Shown piece by piece: positions 47,562 to 57,062 of a stretch of DNA of 64,000 nt; positions within the stretch are counted from its first letter, which is position 1; each line of letters opens with the position of its first letter. The position numbers were made by a program, and so were the translations under genes. This DNA comes from Rodentibacter genomosp. 1 (GTDB lineage: Bacteria; Pseudomonadota; Gammaproteobacteria; Enterobacterales; Pasteurellaceae). Location: NCBI RefSeq assembly GCF_001999285.1, contig NZ_MLHN01000016.1, positions 34,490-98,489 on the forward strand, in the 5' to 3' direction. The notes under the pieces are model-generated. The model saw only the letters and a list, made by a program, of their open reading frames with translations. It was not told the DNA's origin and searched no databases.

Positions 47562-49535
47562 TTAAACTTTTCGCATCATTAGTAAAAAATAAGTGCCGCC
47601 CACTAAGGTGGCGACCAACCCCGCAGGGATTTCGTAAGGGAATAAAATTTGTCGTCCGATCCAGTCGGCGATCAGCATAATGGTGCTGCCAAGCAGTGCG
47701 GAAATCAGTAATTGTTGCCGTGCTTTATACACCCCTAAAAAATGGCTTAAGTGCGGCACAAGCAAACCGATAAAGCTCAACGGGCCGATCATGAGTGTGG
47801 CAAGTGCGGTTAAAAAGGCACTAAAAATAATCAGTATCCATCGAGTGCGTTTGATGTTCAAACCAAGGGCTTGTGCCATCGGCGTTTGAAGCGATAATAA
47901 ATCCAGCCAACGACTAAAAATTAAACTTATCGCCAATAATACTAATGTTAATAGAATAAAGGGTATGGCAAGATTCGGATCAGTATTTTGTGTTGACCCC
48001 GAAGTCCAGCTGATGAGTTGATTCGCACGTGGATCACCACTGGCAATGGCAAGACGTTGCAGCGTGTCGAATAGTGCGGAGAGGCTGATCCCTGTTAGTA
48101 ACACTTTTTCCGGCAGCATTCCATTGCGTTGGTTGATGGTGGCAAGAATCATTAAGGCAATCAACGCACCGCTGATACAGGCAAGCCAAAACCAAATGGT
48201 TTGTTGTGCGGAAAAAATAAAGAGTAAGGCGAGAATTCCTATGCTTGCGCCTGATGACACGCCAAGTAATTCGGGGCTTGCCATTGGGTTTAAGGTTAAA
48301 CGTTGTAATAACACGCCTGCTACGGAAAGCAAAATTCCGGCACAAATGGCGATCAATATGCGTGGATAACGTAAGACAAAAATCTCCCAATCAAAGGCAT
48401 TATCGGGAACGAGGAATTTCCATTGTGCATGGAATGCGTCTTTGCCGAGACAAAGAGCAACAAGTAAACTGACCGCAAATAAGGCAATAGTAAAGCGGGT
48501 AAAGTGCGGTTGATATCGGAGAAGTTTTTGGGGGGGGGCGTCTGTCAAACGTCCGCTATGAGGTAGTGCACGGAACATCAACCAAAGTAATAACGGTGTG
48601 CCAAGCAGAGCCGTGACTGCACCGGTCGGCAGACTGATTTGATAATAGAAATTGATGATTTGTAAGACTAAATCGGTGATCGCCAACAACAATGCACCGA
48701 TGATAAAGGCTGAGATTAATTGCCAAGTTAAGGTGCGAATTCCCAGTTGGCGTACGATGGTGGAGGCGGATAATCCCACAAAACCGATCATGCCCACTGC
48801 GCTGACAACGGAAGCGATTAAATAAGCACTGACAGCCACGCCGATAAAGCGGAGTTTTCCTACCGGTACGCCAAGGCTTTTGGCGTTACTGTCATTTAAA
48901 GCAAGAATAGTGAGCGGGCGACGTAATGCAAAAATTAGGGCAAAGCTCACCGCACTTTGCACCAATAATAATTGGCTGTCACGCCAACTTTCTTGAACTA
49001 ATGAGCCTGCCCCCCATTGTGCCAAACCCCGTGATTCTTCAGGGTAGAACAACATCATCATAGCGGTGAAAGATCCAAAATACAGGTTCACCACAAGACC
49101 GGCTAAAATTAATAATAACGGTGACATCATTTTACGCATGGCAAGGGTCATCACCAATAACAGACTTAATGCCGCACCGGCGAGAGCAATAACGCTTGAA
49201 CCGTATTCCAATAACGTCGGGGCAAAAATTGCCACCAAAAATAGGCTGAATTGCGCACCGCTGTTAATACCCAGTGTGCTGTCGGAGGCGAGCGGATTTC
49301 CCATGACTTGTTGTAATAAGAGACTGGCGAAGGCGAGGCTTCCTCCGGCAAGTAGGGCAATGGTGATACGTGGAAGGGTATAGCTTTGTATTAACAATAA
49401 ATCAAGATTATCGGTAAAACGAAAAAGATCAAAAACACGATATTCAATAGGAAGTTGCACACTCAATAAGAAACCGCTAAGCACAATGAAAATGCCGATT
49501 AACACCGGCGTTAAAGCCAAACCTCGATTTACCAT
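47562..49535 (-). CDS. fhuB: Ferric hydroxamate ABC permease FhuB (fused double permease)
   Basis: Inner-membrane permease for ferric hydroxamates. It has 657 residues and is an internal duplication of a FecCD-type unit, as in E. coli FhuB: repeated motifs are RIT/RILIA near the start of each half, QRLTLNPMASPELLGVSSGA in one half and QQVMGNPLASDSTLGINSGA in the other. The linker between the halves, near residue 333, is encoded by a run of nine C (coding strand; + strand 48530-48538), which keeps the frame at this length but is a candidate slippage tract. It overlaps fhuD by 7 bases. Confidence 0.93.
   Translation of the reverse strand: MVNRGLALTPVLIGIFIVLSGFLLSVQLPIEYRVFDLFRFTDNLDLLLIQSYTLPRITIALLAGGSLAFASLLLQQVMGNPLASDSTLGINSGAQFSLFLVAIFAPTLLEYGSSVIALAGAALSLLLVMTLAMRKMMSPLLLILAGLVVNLYFGSFTAMMMLFYPEESRGLAQWGAGSLVQESWRDSQLLLVQSAVSFALIFALRRPLTILALNDSNAKSLGVPVGKLRFIGVAVSAYLIASVVSAVGMIGFVGLSASTIVRQLGIRTLTWQLISAFIIGALLLAITDLVLQIINFYYQISLPTGAVTALLGTPLLLWLMFRALPHSGRLTDAPPQKLLRYQPHFTRFTIALFAVSLLVALCLGKDAFHAQWKFLVPDNAFDWEIFVLRYPRILIAICAGILLSVAGVLLQRLTLNPMASPELLGVSSGASIGILALLFIFSAQQTIWFWLACISGALIALMILATINQRNGMLPEKVLLTGISLSALFDTLQRLAIASGDPRANQLISWTSGSTQNTDPNLAIPFILLTLVLLAISLIFSRWLDLLSLQTPMAQALGLNIKRTRWILIIFSAFLTALATLMIGPLSFIGLLVPHLSHFLGVYKARQQLLISALLGSTIMLIADWIGRQILFPYEIPAGLVATLVGGTYFLLMMRKV
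48530..48538 (-). repeat. Homopolymer C9 tract inside fhuB
   Basis: Nine consecutive C on the coding strand encode part of an Ala-Pro-Pro stretch in the linker between the two permease halves. It is the longest G/C homopolymer I saw in the window. Loss or gain of one base would frameshift the second half. Confidence 0.9.
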
Positions 49536-50419
49536 GTTTCACCGCCCTGTAATAAGCCATTGGCAAAAATCGTGATAAAGCGTTCTGCGGAAGGTAAGGC
49601 GCCAAATGTCCAAACAGCCGGTAGAATCAAGGGTTCTTTCGCCATCGGTAAATGCTGCCATAAGGTATTATGCGTGAGTGCCGAGGCAATATTATTCGGA
49701 TAAGGCTTAATCACCACAAAACGGGTATTTGGGGGTAATTTTGCCAGTTCGGTAATTTCGATATTTTGAAATCCCCAATCATTCACTTTGTGTGAATAGG
49801 CATTTTGAAAGCTAAGTTGCTGAATCACCGCACCGAGCAAACTGTTTTCGCCATAAATGCGTAAATGGCGTGTATCAATAAATTGTACCAAAGCCACAGG
49901 GCGATCTGTAAAAGGCATTAAGTGCGGTCGATATTCAGCAATTTTTTTCTCATAGTTTTCAAGTAAGCTGTGTACGGCTTGTGGTTTGCCTATGATATTA
50001 CCGATTTGTTGGGTTGCCGCTACAAGGTTATGCCAAGCATTTCCTTCTTTGTAAAATTCCACGTTATAGACTTTTCCATAAGCGGATAATTTCTCATTCA
50101 ACGCCGCATAAAAATGGCTGTGAATAAACGTCAGCGGTTGTGCATTTAGGGAATGTGACAAGGTTGAAATCAGTTCAAAATTAGGCTGTAAACGCACACC
50201 TAAATCAACCGTATTGTGAGGCAATTTGGGTTCCATTACCCAAGTTTGATAGCTTTTTACATCGCCCACGGCAAGGGGCGGTTCGCCTAGTGCTATTAAG
50301 GTTTCAGCCACCGACCAATCCACCGTCGCATAGCCGGCTTGCGATTCGCCTGCCGACACCTGGAGACTGCCGAAAAGTGCGGTTAAAATAGTGAATGTTT
50401 TTTTAATAAAGTTAGGCAT
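49529..50419 (-). CDS. fhuD: Ferric hydroxamate-binding periplasmic protein FhuD
   Basis: Periplasmic binding protein delivering the ferric siderophore to FhuBC. It has 296 residues, as in E. coli FhuD. A signal peptide ends near residue 23 (VSA), and no lipobox cysteine is present. The two lobes of the class III binding fold follow: SVAETLIALGEPPLAVG, DLGVRLQPNFELI, then WGFQNIEITELAKLP. An uptake signal is embedded in the signal peptide codons (LTALFG). It starts 1 base after fhuC stops and overlaps fhuB. Confidence 0.92.
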   Translation of the reverse strand: MPNFIKKTFTILTALFGSLQVSAGESQAGYATVDWSVAETLIALGEPPLAVGDVKSYQTWVMEPKLPHNTVDLGVRLQPNFELISTLSHSLNAQPLTFIHSHFYAALNEKLSAYGKVYNVEFYKEGNAWHNLVAATQQIGNIIGKPQAVHSLLENYEKKIAEYRPHLMPFTDRPVALVQFIDTRHLRIYGENSLLGAVIQQLSFQNAYSHKVNDWGFQNIEITELAKLPPNTRFVVIKPYPNNIASALTHNTLWQHLPMAKEPLILPAVWTFGALPSAERFITIFANGLLQGGETW

Positions 50420-50420
50420 A

Positions 50421-51185
50421 TTAATAAAAACTCACAGGACGATGGGTTTCGGGGTGTTCGATCACATTGAGTTCAATGCCGTAAATTTGTTGTAATGAGG
50501 TGGTATTGACAATATCGTGGGCATTGCCTTGTGCTAATAATTTTCCACTGTGTAATGCCACTAAATGATCACAAAAACGGGCGGCAAGGTTGATGTCGTG
50601 AATCACAATAACCACGCCTAGGTTTAATTCACGGCTCAGCTGGTGAATGAGTTGCATGACTTCTACCTGATGAGCAATATCTAAGGCGGCTAAGGGTTCG
50701 TCAAGTAATAAAAATCGGCTTTCTTGTGCCAATAACATGGCAAGCCAAATTCTCGAACGTTCACCACCGGAAAGGGTATCGACCAATTGATCGGCAAATT
50801 TTTCGGTATGGGTCAGTTGCAACGCTTTGGTGACAGCTTGTCTATCCGCCTCTCTTTCACGCCCAAACAACCCATTCCACGCATAACGTCCCATCGTGAT
50901 CAATTCTTTTGCTGTCATATTGGTGGCTTGTGGCAAATGTTGCGGTAAATAAGCCACCTGTTTGGCAAAATCCCGACTATTCCAATGTTGAATAGTGCGA
51001 TTATTTAACAAAATGTCACCACTCGAGAGGGATTGTTGCCGTGCCATGAGTTTGATTAATGTTGATTTACCGGAACCGTTATGCCCAATTAGCCCATAAA
51101 TCTTACCGCTTTCAAAAGAAAGGCTTGTGGGGTGGAGTAAGGTACGCTGGGGAATAGAAAATGAAACTTGCTGAAGTTGAAACAC
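50421..51185 (-). CDS. fhuC: Ferric hydroxamate ABC transporter ATPase FhuC
   Basis: Cytoplasmic ATPase energising FhuB. It has 254 residues. Walker A is GHNGSGKST (near 34-42), the signature is LSGGERSRIWLAMLLAQ, Walker B is FLLLDEPLAALD, and the switch histidine lies in VIVIHDINLAARF. It is the first gene of fhuCDBA. A Fur-box-like sequence lies 44 bases upstream, between this gene and cls. Confidence 0.94.
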   Translation of the reverse strand: MFQLQQVSFSIPQRTLLHPTSLSFESGKIYGLIGHNGSGKSTLIKLMARQQSLSSGDILLNNRTIQHWNSRDFAKQVAYLPQHLPQATNMTAKELITMGRYAWNGLFGREREADRQAVTKALQLTHTEKFADQLVDTLSGGERSRIWLAMLLAQESRFLLLDEPLAALDIAHQVEVMQLIHQLSRELNLGVVIVIHDINLAARFCDHLVALHSGKLLAQGNAHDIVNTTSLQQIYGIELNVIEHPETHRPVSFY

Positions 51186-51228
51186 AAATTACCCGAGAAC
51201 AAACAACAAAATTGGTTTTATTCTATGT

Positions 51229-51247
51229 GAAAATTATTCTTATTTCA
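51229..51247 (-). promoter_or_regulatory. Candidate Fur box upstream of fhuC
   Basis: The 19-base sequence GAAAATTATTCTTATTTCA (+ strand) matches the Fur consensus GATAATGATTATCATTATC at about 12 of 19 positions. It lies in the only upstream gap of the fhuCDBA operon, where iron repression would be expected. Confidence 0.45.
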
Positions 51248-51262
51248 ACTTCTCCATACCAC

Positions 51263-52723
51263 TCACAGCAATGGACTGAATAAAAAGAACAAGCGTTCAA
51301 TAATGCGGTTATAGAATGGTCGGGAGCGCCATTTTTCGCTGTCTAGAGGGGCTGAATTGGCAATATAGCTCTCATGTAAAATTGAAACTTCATTGGCAAA
51401 GGCAAGATCTTCTACGGCAAGTGCCAGTTCAAAATTCAAGAAGAAACTGCGTAAATCCATGTTCATTGTACCGACTAAGGCGAGTTTATTATCAACCAGA
51501 ACACTTTTGGTGTGTAATAAACCTGCTTTAAATTCATAGATTTTAACGCCGGCAGCAAGGAGATCGTCAAAAAACGTACGGCTTGCCCAACCCACCATTA
51601 GGGAATCATTTTTCTTCGGTAGGATAATTGAAACTTCTACGCCCCTTAAGGCGGCAATGCGTAACGCTTCGGCAATACTGTGACTTGGCACGAAATAGGG
51701 GGAGGTGATGACAATGCTTTCTCTAGCGGCATAAATTGCCAAGGCTAAACTTTGCGGAGCAAGATCATCGGGGAATGCAGAGCCGGTGGCGATAACTTGA
51801 ACGGAGTGAGTGTCATAATCATCAATTGGCACAAGCGGACAATTTGGTAAAGATAATGGCAATTCAACGCCGGTTTCAATTTCCCAATCCCAAGCGTGTA
51901 GGCTGTTTAACACGGCCGAAACCGCGCCGTTAACCCGCACCATAATATCCACCCAATTTCCAACTTTGCTGTTTTGTTTAAAAAAAGCAGGATCGACCAT
52001 ATTCATACTGCCGGTGTAGGAAATTTGATTATCAATGACAATGATTTTGCGATGTTGGCGTAAATCAATCCGACTAAAAAACATCCTAAATAGATTGACA
52101 TAAAGGGTTTCGACAATTTCGATGCCTTGTTTGCGTAACGCCCGACATGCTTTACTTTTGAGAAAAGGGCGACTTCCTACGGAATCCAATAAAATGCGGA
52201 TTTCTACCCCTCGTTGTTTGGCATCCAACAAGGCTTGGCTGACTTTTTCTATCATGCCTTGGTTCGACCAAATATAAAACACCATATTTATGGAATGCTG
52301 TGCTTGTTGAATATCTTTGATAATGCTGTGAATAATGCTTTCGGGGGTATCTAGAATATGCAACTCATTGCCTTTGATACAAGGAATGCCGAGGCGTTGA
52401 TAATTCAAATCAAAGAGCGGTCGGTATTGTCGATTTTTTGGCATACCGACAAGCGAAGATTGTTGTGATAAATGAGCCAACCATTTACTATATTTCGGGT
52501 GTAATGTTTTGAACGCCTTAGCACGTTTTGTACCTAATTTTATCTCGCCAAAAACCAAATAGGCAGCGACACCGATAAGCGGTACTAAATAAATGATCAT
52601 CAGCCAAGAAAGCGTGGCAGAAACCGCCTGTTTTTTTACGAGTAAACGCAAGGTAACAGAAATCACTGATACCCAAACTATCATTGGGGCAATATAAACC
52701 AGTATAATATGTTCAAAACTCAT
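51263..52723 (-). CDS. cls: Cardiolipin synthase (Cls family)
   Basis: Membrane phospholipase-D-family enzyme that condenses phosphatidylglycerol to cardiolipin. It has 486 residues, the same as E. coli ClsA. Two N-terminal hydrophobic segments lie within residues 5-60. The two HKD motifs are HRKIIVIDNQISYTGSMN (near 221) and HTKSVLVDNKLALVGTMN (near 402). The C-terminus ends RLFFLFSPLL, a common ClsA ending. It diverges from the pseudouridine synthase gene and precedes fhuC on the same strand; I see no terminator between them. Confidence 0.93.
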   Translation of the reverse strand: MSFEHIILVYIAPMIVWVSVISVTLRLLVKKQAVSATLSWLMIIYLVPLIGVAAYLVFGEIKLGTKRAKAFKTLHPKYSKWLAHLSQQSSLVGMPKNRQYRPLFDLNYQRLGIPCIKGNELHILDTPESIIHSIIKDIQQAQHSINMVFYIWSNQGMIEKVSQALLDAKQRGVEIRILLDSVGSRPFLKSKACRALRKQGIEIVETLYVNLFRMFFSRIDLRQHRKIIVIDNQISYTGSMNMVDPAFFKQNSKVGNWVDIMVRVNGAVSAVLNSLHAWDWEIETGVELPLSLPNCPLVPIDDYDTHSVQVIATGSAFPDDLAPQSLALAIYAARESIVITSPYFVPSHSIAEALRIAALRGVEVSIILPKKNDSLMVGWASRTFFDDLLAAGVKIYEFKAGLLHTKSVLVDNKLALVGTMNMDLRSFFLNFELALAVEDLAFANEVSILHESYIANSAPLDSEKWRSRPFYNRIIERLFFLFSPLL

Positions 52724-52741
52724 AAAATTTTAACCGCACTT

Positions 52742-53386
52742 ATGGAATTCGAGATTCTTTATCAACATCGTGATTTTATCATTATTTATAAACCTTGTGG
52801 CGTAAGCGTACATAAAGATCGGGAAACCGTTGGTCTCACCACGCAGGTGGCGAATCAACTGGGTATGGCGCAAGTGTGGTTGGTACATCGATTGGATAAA
52901 GTCACTTCAGGATTATTAATTCTTGCCTTAAATGCAGAAAGTGCGGCTGAATTTTCGCGACTTTTTGCCGAACATAAAATACAGAAAACCTACCTCGCAT
53001 TAAGCCATCAAAAACCGAAAAAGAAACAAGGCCGGATTATCGGTGATATGAAAAAAGCCCGTAATGGTGCGTGGAAACTTTGCCAAAGCAAAGAAAATCC
53101 TGCGATAACCCAATTTGAAAGCGTTAGTTGCGAACCGAATTTACGTTTGTTTATTCTCAAACCCCAAACCGGCAAAACCCATCAATTACGGGTTGCCATG
53201 AAAAGCTTGGGCAGCCCGATTTTAGGTGATGAGCTCTATGGCAAAAACACGGCTGAAATTGACCGCACTTATTTACATGCCGCAAGGTTGGAATTTGAAT
53301 TTCACGGTGAGAAATTTGACGTGAAAGCCATGCCGAAAGAAGGGGAATGGTGGCGGAGGGAGGCTGTACAAAGAATGATTTTGTGA
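52742..53386 (+). CDS. RluA-family RNA pseudouridine synthase
   Basis: Predicted tRNA or rRNA uridine isomerase. The start is set at the ATG at 52742 (214 residues), because the stretch before it includes an uptake signal and the 5' end of the divergent cls gene. The catalytic aspartate is in VHRLDKVTSGLLILAL (near residue 60). The PQTGKTHQLRVAMKSLGSPILGD segment is characteristic of the RluA group. It lacks an S4 domain. It matches my memory of a short RluA-like gene near xthA in H. influenzae; the target site is unknown. Confidence 0.87.
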   Translation: MEFEILYQHRDFIIIYKPCGVSVHKDRETVGLTTQVANQLGMAQVWLVHRLDKVTSGLLILALNAESAAEFSRLFAEHKIQKTYLALSHQKPKKKQGRIIGDMKKARNGAWKLCQSKENPAITQFESVSCEPNLRLFILKPQTGKTHQLRVAMKSLGSPILGDELYGKNTAEIDRTYLHAARLEFEFHGEKFDVKAMPKEGEWWRREAVQRMIL

Positions 53387-53512
53387 TGTGAACAAAATAC
53401 TAAGTTCTAATGGACTAGAATGAGCGAGGATGAACTTTAAATATTATAAGATTGTCTTAGGGGAACTCTGTATTATTTGCTTAGCGTCGTGTTTAGATTA
53501 AATGAGGTTTTT

Positions 53513-55153
53513 ATGCGATTCTCACAATATATTTTTAGAAAGTTTTTTCTTTCATCAACCGCACTTATTGCTTTAGTTTCACTTTATTTTACACTGGTTT
53601 TAAATTATCAATTCTATCAAACCGTATTAAAACTCCATCCTTTTACAGGTAATTCTGAAGACTATTTTTTATTTACTGTCCCATTTTTTGTTTTCTTTAC
53701 GCTCAATGCCGCATTTCAGCTCATTAGTTTACCCATTCTACATAAAGTGATTATTCCATTGCTTTTAGTCATTGGTGCGGCAATTAGTTATCAGGGGATT
53801 TTCTTTGGTATTTATTTTGATAGTGATCAGCTGAATAATGTTCTTCAAACGAACGTTGCGGAAAGTTCTAGGATGATCACTCCCGTTTATTTGCTATGGA
53901 TCTTTATTTTAGGGGTTATTCCTGCTTGGTTATATATTTGCACACAAATAAATTATCGTCGTTGGTATAAAGAAATCTTGATTCGTTTAGGAATGATTGT
54001 ACTTTCTTGCGTGGTTGTGATCATTATTGGGAAATTTTACTATAAGGATTATGCGGCATTTTCACGTAATAATAAGGAAATTGTGCATTTGATTGTGCCG
54101 TCGAATTTCATCGGCTCAACAATAAAGTTGGTGAAGAAAAATTATCAAGCGAATTTACCATTTACAGAAATTGGGACGGGGGCGTCTGTCGAGAAACCGG
54201 ATATATATCGTCATGTGACTATCTTAGTGGTAGGGGAAACGACACGAGCACAAAATTGGGGATTGAATGGTTATGCTCGCCAAACTACACCAAAATTGGC
54301 AGCTCGTAATGATATTATCAATTTTAAAAATGTTTCAAGTTGTGGTACGGCAACGGCAATTTCCGTGCCCTGTATGTTCTCTCGCTATACCCGTTCTGAT
54401 TACAATGCGACGAAAGCTGCACATGAAGATAATTTATTAGATATTTTACAGCGTGCTGGTGTTGATGTTTTATGGCGTGATAATGATACAGGCTGCAAAG
54501 GGGTATGCGAACGTGTTCCTACACAAAATCTGACGGAATTAAATTTACCTGAATATTGTAAAAATGGGGAATGTTTAGATGAAATTTTATTAAAAGATTT
54601 GGATAAGGAATTGAATAAGTCGGACAAAGATACAGTGATTGTATTACACACTATTGGTAGTCATGGTCCAACCTATAATGAGCGTTACTCCAAAGATTTT
54701 GAGCAATTTACACCAACTTGTGAAACTAATGAAATTCAGAAATGTTCAAATGAACAATTAGTGAATACTTATGATAATGGTATTCTTTATATTGATAATT
54801 TGTTAAATGAAGTAATCAAACTTCTAGAAAAAAGAACAGATTGGGAAAGTACTATGCTATATGTGTCCGATCATGGCGAAAGTTTAGGTGAAGACGGTAT
54901 TTATTTGCATGCAACACCTTACGCTATTGCCCCGGTTTATCAAACTCGAGTTCCTATGGTGATGTGGTTTTCACCGGCATGGGTAAAAAATGAGGGATTT
55001 GACTTGAATTGTTTACGTAAAAATGCTGAAACCCAAGAATATTCTCACGATAATTATTTTCACACGATTTTTTCAATGTTAGATATAAAAAATGATTTAA
55101 ATATTTACGATAAAAAGCTTGATATTTTGGCACAGTGTAAAGTTAGGAACTAA
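53513..55153 (+). CDS. eptA: Lipid A / LPS phosphoethanolamine transferase, EptA family
   Basis: Inner-membrane enzyme that adds phosphoethanolamine to lipid A or core sugars. The ATG at 53513 follows GAGG with good spacing and gives 546 residues. Five hydrophobic segments fill about residues 15-185, followed by a periplasmic sulfatase-fold domain. The nucleophile Thr lies in VGETTRAQ (T243 or T244), SCGTATAISVPCMFSR follows, and the metal-binding VSDHGESLGE is near residue 455, with HTIGSHGPTY between. Six or more cysteines suggest disulfides as in EptA. Homologues confer resistance to cationic peptides; the exact acceptor is not visible. It stands alone between the RluA-like gene and xthA. 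Confidence 0.88.
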   Translation: MRFSQYIFRKFFLSSTALIALVSLYFTLVLNYQFYQTVLKLHPFTGNSEDYFLFTVPFFVFFTLNAAFQLISLPILHKVIIPLLLVIGAAISYQGIFFGIYFDSDQLNNVLQTNVAESSRMITPVYLLWIFILGVIPAWLYICTQINYRRWYKEILIRLGMIVLSCVVVIIIGKFYYKDYAAFSRNNKEIVHLIVPSNFIGSTIKLVKKNYQANLPFTEIGTGASVEKPDIYRHVTILVVGETTRAQNWGLNGYARQTTPKLAARNDIINFKNVSSCGTATAISVPCMFSRYTRSDYNATKAAHEDNLLDILQRAGVDVLWRDNDTGCKGVCERVPTQNLTELNLPEYCKNGECLDEILLKDLDKELNKSDKDTVIVLHTIGSHGPTYNERYSKDFEQFTPTCETNEIQKCSNEQLVNTYDNGILYIDNLLNEVIKLLEKRTDWESTMLYVSDHGESLGEDGIYLHATPYAIAPVYQTRVPMVMWFSPAWVKNEGFDLNCLRKNAETQEYSHDNYFHTIFSMLDIKNDLNIYDKKLDILAQCKVRN

Positions 55154-55468
55154 ATTTGATTTATATAATAACATTGGGGGTAACGTGTTGATAATTTTGG
55201 AATGCTAGCCAGTGAAAGATATAGTTATTTTACATTCATTAAGCATTATCTACGGAAAGTAGATCAATGTAAGAAACTACAATGTATTGTACAGGTCTTT
55301 AAGTCTTTGATGTGGAAGGTGTTATGTGAATATCTTTGCTAAGGATAAAGTCTAGAAACATAAATTCTGTAAGAATTAAAGACCTTGAAATTTAGATAGG
55401 GGAGAATTTGGCGAGATTCTGTATAATACACCGCACTTTCTCCCTCTTTCTTACAAACAGGAACTTAA
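55154..55468. other. Gene-free region upstream of xthA
   Basis: This 315-base AT-rich gap has no open frame I would support. It holds a perfect 10-base inverted repeat (AGGTCTTTAA 55293-55302 and TTAAAGACCT 55376-55385), a -10-like TATAAT at 55422-55427 and an uptake-signal core near 55430. I see no convincing -35 box. Confidence 0.5.
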
Positions 55469-56272
55469 ATGAAATTTATCTCTTTTAATATTAATGGGTT
55501 ACGTGCACGTCCGCATCAATTGGAGGCGGTGATTGAAAAATACCAACCGGACGTGATTGGTTTACAGGAAATTAAAGTGGCGGATGAGGCTTTTCCTTAT
55601 GAAATCACAGAAAATTTGGGGTATCACGTATTTCACCACGGACAAAAAGGGCATTATGGTGTGGCGTTATTGACCAAACAAGAGCCGAAAGCCGTTCGCC
55701 GTGGTTTCCCGACGGATAATGAGGATGCGCAAAAACGGATTATTATGGCGGATTTGGAAACGGATTTTGGTTTATTGACGGTGATTAACGGCTATTTCCC
55801 ACAAGGCGAAAGCCGTAGCCACGAAACCAAATTTCCGGCAAAAGAAAAATTTTATGCAGATTTGCAACGTTATTTAGAGCAAGATCACGATAAAGCTAAT
55901 CCGATTTTAATCATGGGGGATATGAATATTAGCCCGACAGATTTAGATATTGGCATTGGTGAGGAAAGCCGTAAACGTTGGTTGCGTACCGGAAAATGTT
56001 CTTTCTTACCTGAAGAACGTGAGTGGTATCAGCGCTTATATGATTATGGCTTAGAGGACAGTTTCCGCAAATTAAACCCAACAGCAAATGATAAATTCTC
56101 GTGGTTTGATTACCGTTCAAAAGGCTTTGATGATAATCGTGGTTTACGCATTGATCATATTTTGGTAAATCAAGTATTAGCAGAACGCTGTGTTGATGTT
56201 GGTATTGCTTTGGATATTCGGGCAATGGAAAAGCCTTCTGATCATGCACCGATTTGGGCGGAATTTAAATAG
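55469..56272 (+). CDS. xthA: Exodeoxyribonuclease III (AP endonuclease) XthA
   Basis: Magnesium-dependent 3'-5' exonuclease and abasic-site endonuclease for base excision repair. It has 267 residues, like E. coli XthA (268). Motifs in order: FNINGLRAR (N7), LQEIKV (E34), NGYFPQG (catalytic Tyr), [10 protein letters not shown], and the terminal DHAPIWAEF (D-H pair). An AGGAAC ribosome site precedes the ATG. The next gene starts 9 bases after its stop, so the two are probably an operon. Confidence 0.96.
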   Translation: MKFISFNINGLRARPHQLEAVIEKYQPDVIGLQEIKVADEAFPYEITENLGYHVFHHGQKGHYGVALLTKQEPKAVRRGFPTDNEDAQKRIIMADLETDFGLLTVINGYFPQGESRSHETKFPAKEKFYADLQRYLEQDHDKANPILIMGDMNISPTDLDIGIGEESRKRWLRTGKCSFLPEEREWYQRLYDYGLEDSFRKLNPTANDKFSWFDYRSKGFDDNRGLRIDHILVNQVLAERCVDVGIALDIRAMEKPSDHAPIWAEFK

Positions 56273-56281
56273 GACGAAAAC

Positions 56282-57055
56282 ATGGATATGGCAAATTGGC
56301 AGAATTATCGTTCTATGGTTAATGACATGCCTGCTGTGTTTACCGCAAACATTGAAAATATCGATCAATTTCATGGTAAAAATTGTAATAGCATTGTGCA
56401 ATTTGCTATTAGTTATGACACTGATGAAAGTGGGCTTCCGTCAGAAGGGGAATATGATAAGCTTATTAATCGTATATTCAAAATTTTGGCACAATTGACC
56501 GCACTTCCGAATGTATTTTTTGCCGGACATTTTATTTGTAATGGACAGGCTAAAATGCATTTTTATTGCGAACATTCCGAGCTGTTACTTGAAACCTTAT
56601 CGCAAATTGATTTTGTGGAAGAGGTGAGTGTTCAAGAGGATCCCAATTGGGATACTTATTTTGATTTTTTACTTGCTTCTCCCCTTGAGATAAAAATGAA
56701 CGCCACTGAAGAATTGTTAGGCTTATTGCAAAGTAAAGGGCGTAATTTAAGTGATACTTATTTGGTCGAACATAGTTTTCATTTTGATGAAGAACAGAAA
56801 ATGTTTCCTTTTATGGATGAATTGAGCTTAGGGGATTATTCCTTCGTGACATTGCAATATTCCGCACAACCTATTCAGTTTAATGAAGATGATGAGCCTT
56901 ATTATCTGGTGAAGCTTGAGCAAGAACTCGCCCTTGATAATGGTGAGATTTTTGAACTGGTCGAAAAATTTGAAAAATTAGCCCAACAATTTATGGGAGA
57001 TTATATTGGTTGGGAATGCGATAGTCTGATGGATGATAGTAAGCAATTAAATTGA
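56282..57055 (+). CDS. Conserved protein with DUF695 and RraB-like regions (TIGR01619-type)
   Basis: A 257-residue acidic cytoplasmic protein. The N-terminal half (about 1-135) resembles DUF695, with [23 protein letters not shown] and [19 protein letters not shown]. The C-terminal half (about 136-250) resembles RraB-type ribonuclease E inhibitors, with [21 protein letters not shown], although I cannot prove that relation by eye. H. influenzae has a similar gene next to xthA, as I recall. The function is unknown. A second ATG two codons downstream is possible. Confidence 0.75.
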   Translation: MDMANWQNYRSMVNDMPAVFTANIENIDQFHGKNCNSIVQFAISYDTDESGLPSEGEYDKLINRIFKILAQLTALPNVFFAGHFICNGQAKMHFYCEHSELLLETLSQIDFVEEVSVQEDPNWDTYFDFLLASPLEIKMNATEELLGLLQSKGRNLSDTYLVEHSFHFDEEQKMFPFMDELSLGDYSFVTLQYSAQPIQFNEDDEPYYLVKLEQELALDNGEIFELVEKFEKLAQQFMGDYIGWECDSLMDDSKQLN

Positions 57056-57062
57056 TGTACTT

